Source: Silene latifolia (Eukaryota; Streptophyta; Magnoliopsida; Caryophyllales; Caryophyllaceae). From it: a DNA stretch of 64,000 nucleotides. This document shows positions 13,424 to 25,245 of this stretch, piece after piece. Where the stretch lies: the NCBI RefSeq assembly GCF_048544455.1, contig NC_133532.1, forward strand, positions 21,578,948-21,642,947. Reading direction: 5' to 3'. Both the position numbers and the translations under genes were made by a program. The notes beneath the pieces were generated by a model that saw nothing but the letters and a program-made list of their open reading frames with translations, made no database searches and was not told where the DNA came from. Positions within the stretch are counted from its first letter, which is position 1. The number at the start of each line of letters is the position of its first letter.

Positions 13424-13677
13424 TAAATATAAATATAAGGGATGATCAACCTCTATCAAATGCATTTGATCGTTAATAATTTGGGTTCCATCCTATAGGT
13501 GTGACCTCAAGGATCAATCGATCACCACCGTCAAACGACGATAACGTCAAACTCTAGTCACCAATCGTTACCGATAAATGTTGATCAGTTGACTATATAA
13601 TGTATCATCCCTTATGTATTCTTATCATGAGATTTAAATATGTCATCGCACTATTGTTGAGGACACATACTCCAACA
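12274..13677 (-). repeat. LTR of the inverted Copia
   Basis: In minus orientation it starts TGTTGGAGTATGTGTCC and ends CCTAACA (1404 bp). The start and the region around 13500-13620 resemble the first 250 bp of the LTR at 1016. It carries a long (AT)n tract absent from the other Copia LTRs here. Confidence 0.75.
13336..13419. repeat. (AT)n microsatellite inside the Copia LTR
   Basis: About 84 bp of uninterrupted AT repeats followed by a few aaatat units. It is specific to this LTR copy. Confidence 0.95.
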
Positions 13678-13706
13678 TCAACCCATTGAGACCCGAGGTG
13701 AACTTG

Positions 13707-15023
13707 TGTAACACCCCCATACTCCAAGTGCCTTACCAAGACCGCTTAAGGCATGAGAGTGCTACCATCTCGGTTACCCGAGACAATGACAATCAAATAG
13801 ATAACAACGAAACGTACTTTAATAATAATAAAGTTTAAAGCGAAACAACCAAAACCGTAACTGATAAAAGAAAATACAAAGGTTCTCAAAACTGTCAAAT
13901 ACTAAACAACTAAAAGTGTTCGACACAGCGGAAGACTTCTAAAACAGCAACGTGGTGACTCATCCCAGCTATCCCATGCGCATCGTCTCATACCTGCTCA
14001 ATAACTGCTCACCACCCCCGACTGGATCACCACAGTTTTTAAAACATTTAAACGGGATTAGTACTAATTACATAAAAACAACAGCTGCAATGAAACCATA
14101 TTATAAACAACTCAAACAGCACATCTCAATCTCCACAACTCCACCCTATCTCCACATATCTGACTACACACCGAAGTGTGTAGCCCTGCCAGAGCACCCA
14201 TCACAATAGATACTCCTCGCCGCCAGTGGGGGACCGTAGCCGTTCCCACCTAAGCCCCGCTCATCTCCATCGAGCGATAAACCCATGTTCATTAATGTGC
14301 ACATCCCTTCTGTGGCGGGTTCCACAGAAGGCGAATCAAGGGCGTGAAGCGACTCCCGCAAGTGACTCCACTCAGCCAGGGACGCACCCCGAAGATCATA
14401 GACAGTTATACAACGACAATCATATTACACTACCAACAATCACCAAATCAGAATCCAATGCCAATACGATATAAAACAAAACAACAATTACCAACAACAC
14501 TTATGTAATCAATACTGAGTAGGGAAACCCTACCAGGAATAAGCCATCACAAGACCGTCACAAGCAGCTAATCAAAATACTCTTCTACGAAATCTCCTCC
14601 TATAATCACATATACAATCATGCAATTACTACTAAGCCAATCAAACACCCAAAACCCCCAAATCTACCCAATTAGGGTTTAACCAAAATTGACGAAACAA
14701 TATAAAAACTATACAAGGATCTTACCCTCGACATGACGAACTCAACGGCGTAAAGCACACGACGATCCAACCACCTTAGCCTTTGGGATTTGTTAATAAT
14801 GTGACGAATGCGAACTACGTAACTCTTTTCTCTTCTCTTGAAAGTTTTAAGAAATAAAATGATTAAGAATAATGACGGAAGCCTTTTATATTAATCTCGC
14901 ATTATTAACAAAACCCGGCTAAAACAACCCGTAATACGCACTTACGTAAAACAACATACTTACTCGACAGAGTAAGCCCCACTCGATAGAGTACCCAAAT
15001 ACATAGAAAACCGTAGTATTACA
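13707..15023 (-). repeat. 3' LTR of the LARD-type element
   Basis: In minus orientation it runs TGTAATAC...GGGTGTTACA. A TATA box, TATAAAAG, reads on the minus strand at 14882-14890. Two degenerate palindromes, CTCGACAGAG (14963-14972) and CTCGATAGAG (14982-14991), lie 19 bp apart and about 73 bp upstream of it. It is near-identical to 19614-20793 over the shared part. Confidence 0.8.
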
Positions 15024-15046
15024 GTCTTTCCTCCTTAAAAGGAACT
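15024..15046 (-). promoter_or_regulatory. Polypurine tract and conserved 3' phrase, with a second copy
   Basis: On the minus strand the tract AAGGAGGAAAGAC abuts the LTR and follows the phrase GAGGACGAAGTTCC (to about 15061). A second copy of the phrase with its own LTR-like start (TGTAACATTC) lies at about 15270-15311, so the 3' junction appears duplicated. Confidence 0.6.
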
Positions 15047-18000
15047 TCGTCCTCGAAGTTCAACCCATACCCAAAACAAACATACTAACTCGATTAAGAC
15101 ACAACAACGTAACAAAGGACTCAAAACAAAACTCCAACCTATCAAACATGGGCTCTTAACACCAACTCCACCAACTAAGCCTAACATCTACAAACGCTTA
15201 TAGCTCCGTAACCTATCATCCACTAGAAAAACCAATATCCAGATACACATAACATCAATTCGAATGTTACATTCTACCACCCTTAAAAGGAACTTCGTCC
15301 TCGAAGTTTACTCACACTCATAACCTTATCATCCAACTATCAACACTATCGAAATATTCTCACACTCCTAAACATCACACTACTATAAGCACGGCCATGA
15401 TCTTTAATAAAATCAATCACAACAAAGATCCATCCTTTATGCTACACCAACACTCTACTTCCAATTATACTACAACATGCACAACCATGAAACTCTCTTT
15501 TATAGCATCCTACTCCTCCTAAGATAAATGTTACGTCCTCGTAACTTACTAATACTAAATCCTTAGCTATATCTTCTCATTATCCTCATCACCACCGCAT
15601 GTCAAAGTAAACCGCCTATAATCTAAACACTCACCATTTTTATATCCAAGGCTCTCTTACTTAAACAGTTCTCATAGCTCAATTCACTCGGCACACCACC
15701 TAACCAATACTACAAAATCTTTAGCTTAACCAAAACTTCAACTGTTCCCTATTACCGCCAAAACGACATAGTCCTCTATACATGCACCTATCTCCATACT
15801 CATAACTCACGATCCATAATTATTACACACACTCACACTAGATCCTCAAGTTCTTTTCTTTCATTACCGTAAAACTCATCCATAACTTAACATGATACTA
15901 ATTTCCAACACCCTATACTCACTGTCCCAACAAAAGATTATGAACCACTTGCAGCTTTCAGATCAGTACAACACATGAACTACGATTCACTTGCCATTAC
16001 TATGTCTACCAATGCCTCATCTTAAAACAAGATCAAAATTACTGTAACAATCTCTCACAACTGTGTCCCATCAACAGAATATCGCTATACCATGCCGGCA
16101 ACAGAAACATACACAACTCTCTTCCATATCATACTCTACCCTCACACCCAAGCTGAAACTGGTAAGAAATATCAATAAACAAAACAACCGTCTATCTCGT
16201 CCAAATCGAAACTCACAGAAACAAAAAGAAACAAAACAACAATCTATGTATAACTGGTATGTACTTTCAAAACTCGAATCGTAATCATCCCGCCTATTCC
16301 ACCACAACCAGTGACGGCATCGGAACACCGCCACCAACAGCCGCACCGCAGCGCGAAAATACCCGTATCACAACACGAAGTACCTTGCCCGGATCACCAC
16401 CCAAGGTACAACAATCACATCAATAGACATCACAACCACATACAATGCCTATAAACACTAACTCAGTATATCTTTCCGGACAAGAAAACTTACTAAAAAC
16501 TGCTTTACTAGATCACAACACAACATATTATACGGAATAAACAGACAAGAATCTCATGAATATCATCCATACCTTTTCACGGAATAAACATATATCATGA
16601 ATACATATACAAGTATAACTAGCCATGCCAAATCACCCAAACTATCACTTTTGAACATCATTCCATTAGTTTACCGTACCCAACATATATCACAAAACAT
16701 TCATATAAAAACTTTATAACTATCACACCATACCATTTCTCGTGAGGTCAGAAACTCACACAAACATTTATACACATCATAGACCCGTAATCACATCCAA
16801 CTAGTCAATCCTGAACACGTAAGTTACCACTTGATAAAGGTTACCTCTCACCCGAGCTTAACTCGTATGCCCCTCATAACATACTCTCCCATTCGCATAA
16901 CCATCACCCCCTGCCAAATATAACCATACAGTTAATACTCAACTAATAGTAACTGCCTCCTAAGACCACGTCATATACTTCCTCACAACCGTACATATCA
17001 ATCCGGCCTATACAAGATCAACCTCTTTAGAATTGCTATCTTTCTTATCTATCATCACCCTTAACTACTAGTAACAACACCGCAATACCACCACTACTCG
17101 TACAACAAATATCTTCCACTCACCTCTAAATACAACAGTTCATTTCCTATCTTCGGTTAGCATTCCAAATAACGACATCAAATCCACCAACAAAATTTAC
17201 CTCAACCTTCTTCCCAATACTATCCTTAATTGTATCATCACCCAACTCACCACAAAATCTCCTATCGTGCAAATTCTTCACTAAGCTTTTTACTTTTCTT
17301 AATTCCTCGAAACTCATGATTAGCATGTCGTCCTGGAACCCCTACATAACCGTTAACTCAAATCCTCATGATAGTATCACACATCTCGACGATTCATTAC
17401 TTCTATATCACATAACTCCGGTCAACATTTTTCTCAGCTTACTTTTTATCCTTCTTTTTCTCTTTACACTCAACAATACCAATTAATAGTTCAACTCCTT
17501 ATTACTTCTATCTAACTCTTTAGTGCTCCGGTTACCTTCTCATTCCTCCAAAATCGAATTCCATTATTTCATATCAGTATCATCTCACTCTTTCTTACCA
17601 TGGATCTTCTGTTATCATGCTATCACTCACACTTATCACCAATCAGTCCAAACCATGTCATGCTATCACTCACACTCATCACCAATCACTTTTTTTTTCT
17701 AGAATCCCAAAATTCATTTCATACCGTTAATTGCCCAAGGAAATCACACATTAGTTTCACCTCTTGATAATACAAATTCCTAAACTCACTCACTATCTGC
17801 AAATCCACGTCGCGGCATGTCTCCACTAAGTTCACTATATACCACTCTTCTCCATCCCTCTACAACGATCTTTCATTACATACATTCTTAACCAACACAA
17901 TCTAACCATCTCTCTCTATAATTCCTTACACATCTCAAGTTGCTACTATCCACATCCTTCCTTTCAATCTTTTCATTCTCACGTTCCTTAGACTCACATC

Positions 18001-18299
18001 ATCCCTTGCCCACATTCACTTACTTTTACATTACTTAACACACAATCATATCACTCTTCTCATCTCACAAAACATGCTCCATGCCTCAATAAGCCTTAGC
18101 AATCTTCCTTTTCTTTTTCTACTATCTATCACAACCACATATAACTCATGTCCTCCCCAACAAACTCATACTCACCACTGGTGCCACACCTTACATCATA
18201 AGATTGGGTAACTTACGCATCAGGACCAACACATACGTAAAACAATGCATAAAGAAGCAAAAGAACACCTTTGAGTTAATTATAATAGGCGACGAAGTC
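15047..18299 (-). other. Non-coding interior of the LARD-type element
   Basis: There is no recognisable protein or RNA gene in about 3.2 kb. On the plus strand the sequence is rich in C, A and T and very poor in G. An imperfect duplication of about 30 bp, with the phrase catgctatcactcacact, occurs near 17616 and 17661. The longest open frames (91 codons or fewer) show no family resemblance and are treated as chance. Confidence 0.6.
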
Positions 18300-18332
18300 A
18301 AAAGATAAACATATGACCCAAAACAGGGGTCA

Positions 18333-18496
18333 CTAGATCGAGTACAGGTCACTCGATTGAGTAAGTGACTTACTCGATCGAGTAGGTGAAGGTCAGAGGG
18401 ACGTACAACAAATTACCAGGGCTACTCGATCGAGTAAGCGTTACTCGATCGAGTAACAAGAGGTGCACTCGACCGAGTGAGGGCCACTCGATCGAG
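18333..18496. repeat. Cluster of CTCGATCGAG palindromes
   Basis: Seven copies or near-copies start at 18333, 18352, 18373, 18425, 18444, 18468 and 18487. Three neighbouring pairs are exactly 19 bp apart. Some copies extend to the 16-bp palindrome TTACTCGATCGAGTAA. The LTR pair at 14963/14982 shows the same 19-bp spacing. Confidence 0.9.
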
Positions 18497-19593
18497 TAGC
18501 CTACGCATTTCTCAACACTGTTCAATTTTCGTAAAACGGTCATATCTCACTCGTTTCTTGGTCATTTTGGGCGTGTGACCTATCGTTAGAATCGTAAAAG
18601 AATAAGCTATCACCTCCAATTGGAATCACATTAAAATCATTTATGCATCTCAAGTTATAACAGTTTAAAGATAACTTCACCGTGATCAGATAACATAACT
18701 ATTTGATTTTTACTTCCAAACAACTTAAACAACAACCAAGCAAACAAAACCAATCCAAAACTTATAAAACCAGTACCCCTAACCACATCTGACTATCTAC
18801 AAAAGCCAAACAACAACATCTATATGCAAATATATTATTCAACTTATCAATCATGTACTACCCACATACTCTTATTCTATAACTTTACGCAAAAATAATA
18901 ACATAACATACAACATCAAATTCCCCAATCACATGTTACTAACATAGCAACATTATAAAATCCACTACCCACATAAACATGTTCCACACATGAATTTCAT
19001 ATTCTTATGCAATTACTTACTAAATCTTTTACAACCAATTCATCCATTACAACTACACACTTCATACAACATATACATATGTACAATAATGGACAAGTAC
19101 ATAAACTTATTATACAACTTTATGCAAACAAAATATACGTATACGACACAACATTCCTATTCACATGTTACTATTATGCCACATTATAAATCATCCATCC
19201 TGCAACATCATTATTCATCACATATTCTCATATATGAATTACTCCCCTTTTTCCAACACATCAATCATCATTCTCATATACCTTTCCAACAATTCCAAAC
19301 AACATTGTAAACCAACTATCATGCAACATGCTTATTCACAACACTTTATCATATAACCACTTCATCATTTTCCAACATTTCTATACAACACATCATCCAA
19401 CATACGCAATAGAACATTAGTAAACACATAGCGATCCCATGACACCCCCTAGTGACCGGTTCAAAGTTGTAGGGCGAGTTCGCGACTTTAGGATGTCTCC
19501 CAAGTCTTTGCATTAGCTCCTACAACTTCTACCCGGGTTTATTTTATTTTGACTCTCTAGATTAATTGGGCTCATTAGTTACAGGTTTCAAGA
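18497..19593 (-). other. Leader region of the LARD-type element
   Basis: This follows the primer site on the minus strand. It is AT-rich and non-coding. The 19440-19590 stretch, nearest the primer site, is less AT-rich and looks like structured leader. Open frames of 60-106 codons here are low-complexity chance frames. Confidence 0.5.
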
Positions 19594-19612
19594 TCGTCGA
19601 TCTGATACCACT
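19594..19612 (-). promoter_or_regulatory. Primer binding site of the LARD-type element
   Basis: The minus strand reads TGGTATCAGATCGACG directly after the LTR end; the first ten bases match the tRNA-iMet complement. Confidence 0.75.
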
Positions 19613-19613
19613 T

Positions 19614-20793
19614 TATAACACCCCCATACTCCAAGTGCCTTACCAGGACCACTTAAGGCATGGGAGTGCTACCATCTCGGTTACCCGAGTCAATGATAAT
19701 CAAATAGACAATAAAGAAACGTACTTTAATAATAAAAAAGTTTAAAGTGATACAACCAAAACCGAAACTGATAAAAGAAAATAAAAAGGTTCTCAAAACT
19801 GTCAAATACTAAACAACTAAAAGAGTTCGACACAGCGGAAGACTTCTAAAATAGCAACGTGGTGACTCATCCCAGCTATCCCATGCACATCGTCTCATAC
19901 CTGCTCAATAACTGCTCACCACCCCCGAATGGATCACCACAGTTTTTAAAACATTTAAACGGGGTTAGTACTAATTACATAAAAACAACAGCTGCAATGA
20001 AACCATATTATAAACAACTCAAACAGCACATCTCAATCTCCAAAACTCCACCCTATCTCCACATATCTGACTACACACCGAAGTGTGTAGCCCTGCCAGA
20101 GTACCCATCGCAACAGATACTCCTCGCCGCCAGTGGGGGACCGCAACCGTTCCCACCTAAGCCCCGCTCATCTCCATCGAGCGATAAACCCTTGTTCATT
20201 AATGTGCACATCTCTTCTGTGGCGGGTTCCACAAAAGGCGAATCAAGGGCGTGAAGCCACTCCCGCAAGTGACTCCACTCAGCCAGGAACGCACCCCGAA
20301 GATCACAGACAGTTATAATATGGCAATCATATTACACTACCAACAATCACCAAATCAGAATCCAATGCAAATACGATACACAACAACAAGAACAACAACA
20401 ATTACCAACAACACTTATGTAATCAATACTGAGTAGGGAAACTCTACCTGGAATAAGCCATCACAAGACCGTCACAAACAGCTAATCAAAATGCTCTTCT
20501 ACGAAATATGCTCCTATAATCACATATACAATCATGCAATTACTACTAAGCCAATCAAACACCCAAAACCCCCAAATCTACCCAATTAGGGTTTAACCAA
20601 AATTGACGAAACAACATAAAAACTATACAAGGATCTTACCCTCGACACGACGAACTCAACGACATAAAGAACACGACGATCCGACCACCTTAGCCTTTGG
20701 GATTTGTTAATAATGTGACGAATGTGAACTACGTAACTCTTTTCTCTTCTGTTGAAAGGTTTTAAGAAATAAAATGATTAAGAATAATGACGA
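19614..20793 (-). repeat. 5' LTR of the LARD-type element, truncated
   Basis: Matches 13707-14877 with a few percent differences by eye. The terminal TG is changed (tataacacc instead of tgtaacacc). It stops in the middle of the motif aataatgacg, where Athila sequence starts. The U3 with the palindrome pair is therefore missing from this copy. Confidence 0.8.
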
Positions 20794-21011
20794 ATGAGAA
20801 TGTTGACACATTTGTACTTGGCTATTTGATTGATGACGGGATGTCATTGTGAAGAAAATTGGGATATTATGAAGAACAAGCGCATAACCTTTAATTGGCC
20901 ATTTCCCGACTTGATGAGTCGGCATAGAAAGACGAAAACACGCAATTCGAGGCCAATTGGAGAAGTAATTGAAAGTAGGGGCGTATTGAAGAAAATTTGA
21001 GGAACTGTACT
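20794..21011 (+). other. Athila interior ahead of the hairpin array
   Basis: About 220 bp with no recognisable gene. A short open stretch (frame from 20791) could be the tail of the lost upstream polyprotein, but no motif supports this. Confidence 0.3.
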
Positions 21012-21455
21012 CACAGCCGGGGTACCGACAGCTGGTCCCTGGACCGGCTGGGAAGTTCCTGTAAGTTTGGTTGAAAAATTTGAGAATTTAAGGAGAGGTT
21101 TCTCCCAGCCGGCAGGCCGGCAGCCGGCCCACCGGCTGGGAGTGCAGATACTCAGCACAGTTAGTGAAAAAGGAGAGAAAGGGGGATGTGAGTCGGTAGG
21201 CCGACAGCCGGTCCACCGGCTGGGAACACCCCCATTGAGGAAAAAACGAAGAAAATGAGGAAATGTAGCTCCCTGCCGGCAGGCCGGCCCACCGGCTGGG
21301 ACTACCTGCGTGAAGAATTGAGCTTTGTGCTGTACTCCCAACCGGGGCACCTGCGGCCGGTCCCTGGACAACCTGGGAGTTCCCTGACTATTTTGGAAAC
21401 ATTTCGTAATATACATGTACTCCCAGCCAGGGCACCGGCGGCCGGTCCTTGGACT
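21012..21455. repeat. GC-rich hairpin array (cagCCGGc...gCCGGCTGGGAG)
   Basis: Six imperfect inverted repeats occur, each with a CCCAGCCGG-like left arm and a CCGGCTGGGA-like right arm around a GGCCGGCAGCCGG-type core. They start near 21012, 21107, 21190, 21270, 21339 and 21419, spaced about 70-95 bp. Similar units lie in the 3' LTR at 35053-35417. Their GC content is far above the surroundings. Confidence 0.85.
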
Positions 21456-21647
21456 GGCTAGGTGTACTCTGACGGGTTCAAAAACACACAAAAACCATCT
21501 CAATCCCTCATAAATCCCACGACACACCTCCCTCTAACTTCACCCTTTCTCCTCCAAATCACCCCCAATCACCTCCAATCCAACAAAAAACACCAACAAT
21601 CCACCACAAACCCCCTCCCCTTCACTAACCCTCTCACAAATACACCC

Positions 21648-23233
21648 ATGGCACCAAAAGAGAGAGTCCGAAAGGGGGATTTGGCACTACAACAAGCGGA
21701 ACTTGTGGCGGCCGCGGCTACCGACATGTGCCCCGATCCGGCATTCCCGGACCTCAAGTTTAGCTCTGTCACTATGAAAGGTAAGTTTGTATTATACAAA
21801 CAACGTCCTCTCACCCCGACTTGACTTATTGATCGCCAATCGATGAGAGAATTAGGGTTAGACCGTGTTACCCATGATTTATTTGAGGGAGTCGGTATAA
21901 AATTCATGTATGATATACATGAGAAGACTTATTCCTGTCTTACTTGGGAATTTCTTAGCTCCTTGAGGATTGATAAACATCGCTAAAACCAAAAGGTCGC
22001 ATTCTTGTATTTCTGACTGATGAACAAGGATTATTATTTGACTTTACCGACCTTTGCTTCACATTTTGGGCTAGACCCAAGCCCTCCTCATAAGGCCCCC
22101 GAAAATTTCGACCATGGTGCTCTATCCGGCCTTGATGACAACCCCCGATTCAAGAGAGCGGCCAATACTTGTCACAATGCCGCAATTAGAATTTGGAATC
22201 GGTATATGGGGTGGACTGTTTTCGGTCGTGATGAGAATCACAACTTACGATTGGAGGAGTTGGAAATTCTCGGCTCTTACCTTTGTTCCAACCCCACCAC
22301 CTTCAAAATCGATATTGCGCACCACTTGGCCCTCCATCTTCACCGCTTAAGCAATTCTCCGGGCCAATCAACCCAAATTGTGGTGGGTGGACTCATCACC
22401 CACCTTGCCAAGCGACTCATCCGGAAGCTCAACTTGAATGAGATGCGGTTTATAATGGGGGAAACAATGCTAACCAAGGACTACATCCAATATACCCTTA
22501 ATTGGATCAAGAAGAACCCCCGTGACAAACAAAACTATTGGCAAATACGAGTGAATGGGGTGGATAGAAATTCAATTCCACTCCCCAATCCCGAGAAAAT
22601 GAAAGTGGTGCCAAATTCACCACATTACCTACTTGAAATCGAGGCGGTTGAAGACACCGCCACCGCCCAAGAACAAAATCCCAATCTTGTCTATGCGCGT
22701 GAGCGCCCGGTGACCGCACAACCCACTTTACGGTACACCATGCCTAGTTCCCCTTTCTTTCCCGGTCCCTTCCAACATGGTGAAGGGTCCTCAAGTCAAC
22801 AACCGCAACAACGACTCCCGCTCTACGCCGATTTAATCTCCTTCATGGAGGAGATGAAGTTGGGAATGGCAATCGCCGCTAGTGAACGGCTCGGTCTACA
22901 ACAACACATGGACCGTATCTCTACGGCGACATCAACATGCGCCCCGACTACTATAGTGCCCCCGTCTTCCCCACCCCGCCTTCCACTCATGGGGAGGGGC
23001 ATGACACTCGATGGTTTGAGGGCGCTCCTTCCATTTTTGGCGATGGAGGTGATGCTAGTGGCTCGGGAGGGGGCAATGAGGTGTTCATTGATATGACCAC
23101 GGAGGCGGGAACCTTTGGCTCGGACATGGCCATGAACACGGTTGATTTCATCCGTGAATCCGAGTTTGGGACCGGGAATGATGAATATGATGATAATGAT
23201 GACGGTGATGACACTGAAATTGAGGAGGCCTAG
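21648..23233 (+). pseudogene. ATHILA ORF1-like protein, broken
   Basis: One frame runs from the ATG at 21648 to about 22930 with stops at 21822, 21984 and 22014; two of these are TGA where CGA (Arg) would fit, suggesting cytosine deamination. A shift near 22930 then enters the frame ending at 23233, which supplies a strongly acidic tail (DEYDDNDDGDD). The central part (MRELGLDRVTHDLF, TWEFLSSLRID, NAAIRIWNRYMGWTVFGRDE) resembles the plant ATHILA ORF-1 family; this is family recall. The function of that family is unknown; an envelope-like role has been proposed because of its position. The start has basic residues (PKERVRKGD), and no clear signal peptide or membrane span is visible. The length, about 528 codons, is plausible. 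Confidence 0.65.
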
Positions 23234-23731
23234 TAATGATGGCCCTCCTCTCTCCCTCTCAATCCAAACGCCAAGTATGATCCCCTTAAATGCAAACTTC
23301 TCATTCATATTTCCCTTTTTGTATGCATTTAGTTAGTTGTACAATATGTAGGATAGCTAATCATTTAGTTGCATTCGTTTAGACTTGGATTAGCTTTCAA
23401 TTATGTAAAAATTGTCACATATAGGATTGCATTTATATAGGCTAGCTTGCACCGTATTTCAATTTATGCATTTAGTTAAATCATACATTGCATCTCCATT
23501 TAAAAATACAAAAAAATTGAAAACTTTACAAAAACATGCATTTTAATTTCCGAATCTCCTCCATACACTATGTATATAAATAAGTGTGGGGAGGAGATCC
23601 TATAAATTTAAAAATACAAAAACATGTCTTTTATTTTCAAAAAAATCAAAAAACCACAAAAACACGTTCTTTTATTTCATATTTGCCCTCTATCCACACT
23701 TCATCTGTCGCCGGATATTGTATATAGCAAG
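23234..23731 (+). other. Athila 3' untranslated region, left of the nested element
   Basis: Non-coding, AT-rich. It contains a polypurine-like phrase GTGTGGGGAGGAG at about 23585, far from any LTR. It ends with gcaag (23727-23731), the left target duplicate of the nested element. Confidence 0.7.
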
Positions 23732-25229
23732 TGATGCCTTTCGTTGTGAGCACCAAAAATAATATTTATAATTCCAAACTACTACTATAGCTAGTGGCAG
23801 TCAGGGTCGAACCACAAGGAGGCGATGCAATTAATAGTTGTTCTATTTAAGTCCAAGGGTAACAGTATGTGGGGGTTTGATTTGATTTGGTCTATAGCTA
23901 AGGACAATAAAAGACAATAAACTAAATAAACGGATGAAATCAAATATTAAAAGGTGTACTAGGGTGGTCGGTTCACTATAGTTTCGGCGGCAGAATACTA
24001 GGTAGGTCTAAAACAAACACGTGAGACGGGAAAATAAGAAGTCCTCTCGGTCCATTCTTACAGGTAGCATCTTTCGATCTCGCTACAGGTCCCTAATATC
24101 ACTAATACTAACTTTCGTCCTGAAAAGTGACTAAAAAGGCTAAATTAACTCATCTCTCGATCCTATTAATTTAGTCGTCTTAATTAGGTAGGCTATCTCC
24201 CTTCCCTATCTTTCGATCTTAACTGGGTCGGTCAAATCCTAGGCATTCAACTAGTCGCGTGCACTCGATTCGTCAAATATAGCAATTAAATTAATTAAAA
24301 CGAAACTAATACTCACGTGGCCAGTCGATCGACCAGGGAACCCAGTCGATCGACCGTGGCGCGATTCAGGTCTACTATTCTAATGCCGCCTACTTCTACA
24401 GATTCCCTACATCCTAGCACAAGGTATTTAGCTACTCATGTTTACGATAAAAACGACAACAAGATCAACGGATAAAACTACTGAATTCATGCTTGAAATA
24501 ATTAAAAAAACAAATAACATAAAACAATAATTTCGGCTTCGGGAAACTAATCTAGCAATTTCTAATCTATGAATGGAAACGAAACTGAATAAATAAACAG
24601 AGAAATATCGAATGGAAGCATGAAGGAAAGATCAAACCGAACGCAAAGGTAGCTTTATTGATTACGAAGTATCACAAGAACCCTAATAAATTTGATAATC
24701 TAAAACTGAATGAAAACTGAATGAATGTAGCATCAGGAATGAGTTACGTTATATAGGTAGACATACGTAACTTTATTCTAAAACCTAAAATACAATGGGC
24801 TTCCTAATTCTCGATTTCTTAATTCACGCAGATTAGCGGTGTGGTCGATCGACCACTGTGACCGGTCGATCGACTGGACTGCAGTGTACAGTAGCTACTG
24901 GAACTCGTGATCTGGTCGATCGACTAATGGCAGCGGTCGATCGACTGAAGTAGCTGATACTTGGCTTCTAAATTCTTCATAAAATTATCTTTCAGGCCTC
25001 GAAATGCGTACCAAGCTCGTTCCTTGAGTAAATACTTCACGTCAAATGCAATGCAAGGTACTTGGGGACGGATTTAGCTTGATTTCTACTCATTTCCGCA
25101 TAAATCTGCAATATTACATAAAAATACGAAAGTAGACGAAATGGGGCAAATAGTAGCATAAACTACATAAATGAGCTCTGAAATGCGTGTAAAATAGGGC
25201 GTAAAACAACGTATTTAGGACACGCATCA
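23732..25229 (-). repeat. 3' LTR of the nested Athila-like element
   Basis: In minus orientation it runs TGATGCGTGTCC...GGCATCA. A TATA box (CTATATAAC) reads on the minus strand around 24749-24756. Upstream of it are two palindrome pairs (24844/24865 and 24915/24936); downstream is a third (24324/24345). All pairs are 21 bp apart, start to start. Confidence 0.9.
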
Positions 25230-25245
25230 AAATTCCCCAAACCAA
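25230..25245 (-). promoter_or_regulatory. Polypurine tract of the nested element
   Basis: The minus strand reads GGTTTGGGGAATTT directly before the LTR start TGATGCG. Similar GGTTTGGGGA(A/G)G phrases also occur on the minus strand near 27000-27015, 27147-27160 and 28050-28065. Confidence 0.7.

Larger units (their letters stand above)
10381..13677 (-). mobile_element. Truncated inverted Copia related to the Angela-like element
   Basis: This reads on the minus strand as LTR (13677 to 12274), a primer site, then leader sequence until it breaks off at 10381. The leader is homologous to 2311-4440 in inverted order. For example, the region around 10942-11060 corresponds to 3620-3790, which is visible because chance translations share the string YYIFGNQL. 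The break comes just before the position where gag would begin, so gag, pol and the other LTR are gone. It is a diverged family member rather than a copy of the neighbour. Confidence 0.75.
13707..20793 (-). mobile_element. Non-autonomous Gypsy-like element (LARD type)
   Basis: Two related LTRs (13707-15023 complete, 19614-20793 truncated) bound a 4.6-kb interior. On the minus strand a tRNA-iMet type primer site follows the right LTR. The left LTR is preceded by the phrase GAGGACGAAGTTCC plus a purine tract, the typical 3' end of Tekay/Del chromoviruses. No gag or pol domain is visible in any frame, as in large retrotransposon derivatives. The right LTR lost about 146 bp where Athila sequence begins at 20794, so no target duplication can be checked. 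The interior is strongly G-poor on the plus strand. Confidence 0.75.

Noticed and set aside
13283..13465. Open frame of tyrosine-isoleucine repeats (also 52314-52764)
   Set aside because: These frames are translations of the (AT)n microsatellites and have no independent support.
18333..18496. CRISPR-like array of short palindromic repeats
   Set aside because: Repeats are 10-16 bp, variably degenerate, with 9-14 bp between them and no cas genes; the window is clearly plant DNA.
15047..19593. Possible diverged pol on the minus strand of the LARD-type element
   Set aside because: I looked for DTG, YxDD, HHCC and DDE-type blocks in the longer frames and saw none; a profile search could still find highly decayed traces.
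20844..21527. Minus-strand open frame of 227 codons, proline- and arginine-rich
   Set aside because: It coincides with the GC-rich hairpin array, whose composition removes stop codons; no family motif or conserved start is seen.
21648..23233. Retroviral-type envelope glycoprotein
   Set aside because: No signal peptide, fusion region or transmembrane segment is visible; only the position supports an envelope-like role.
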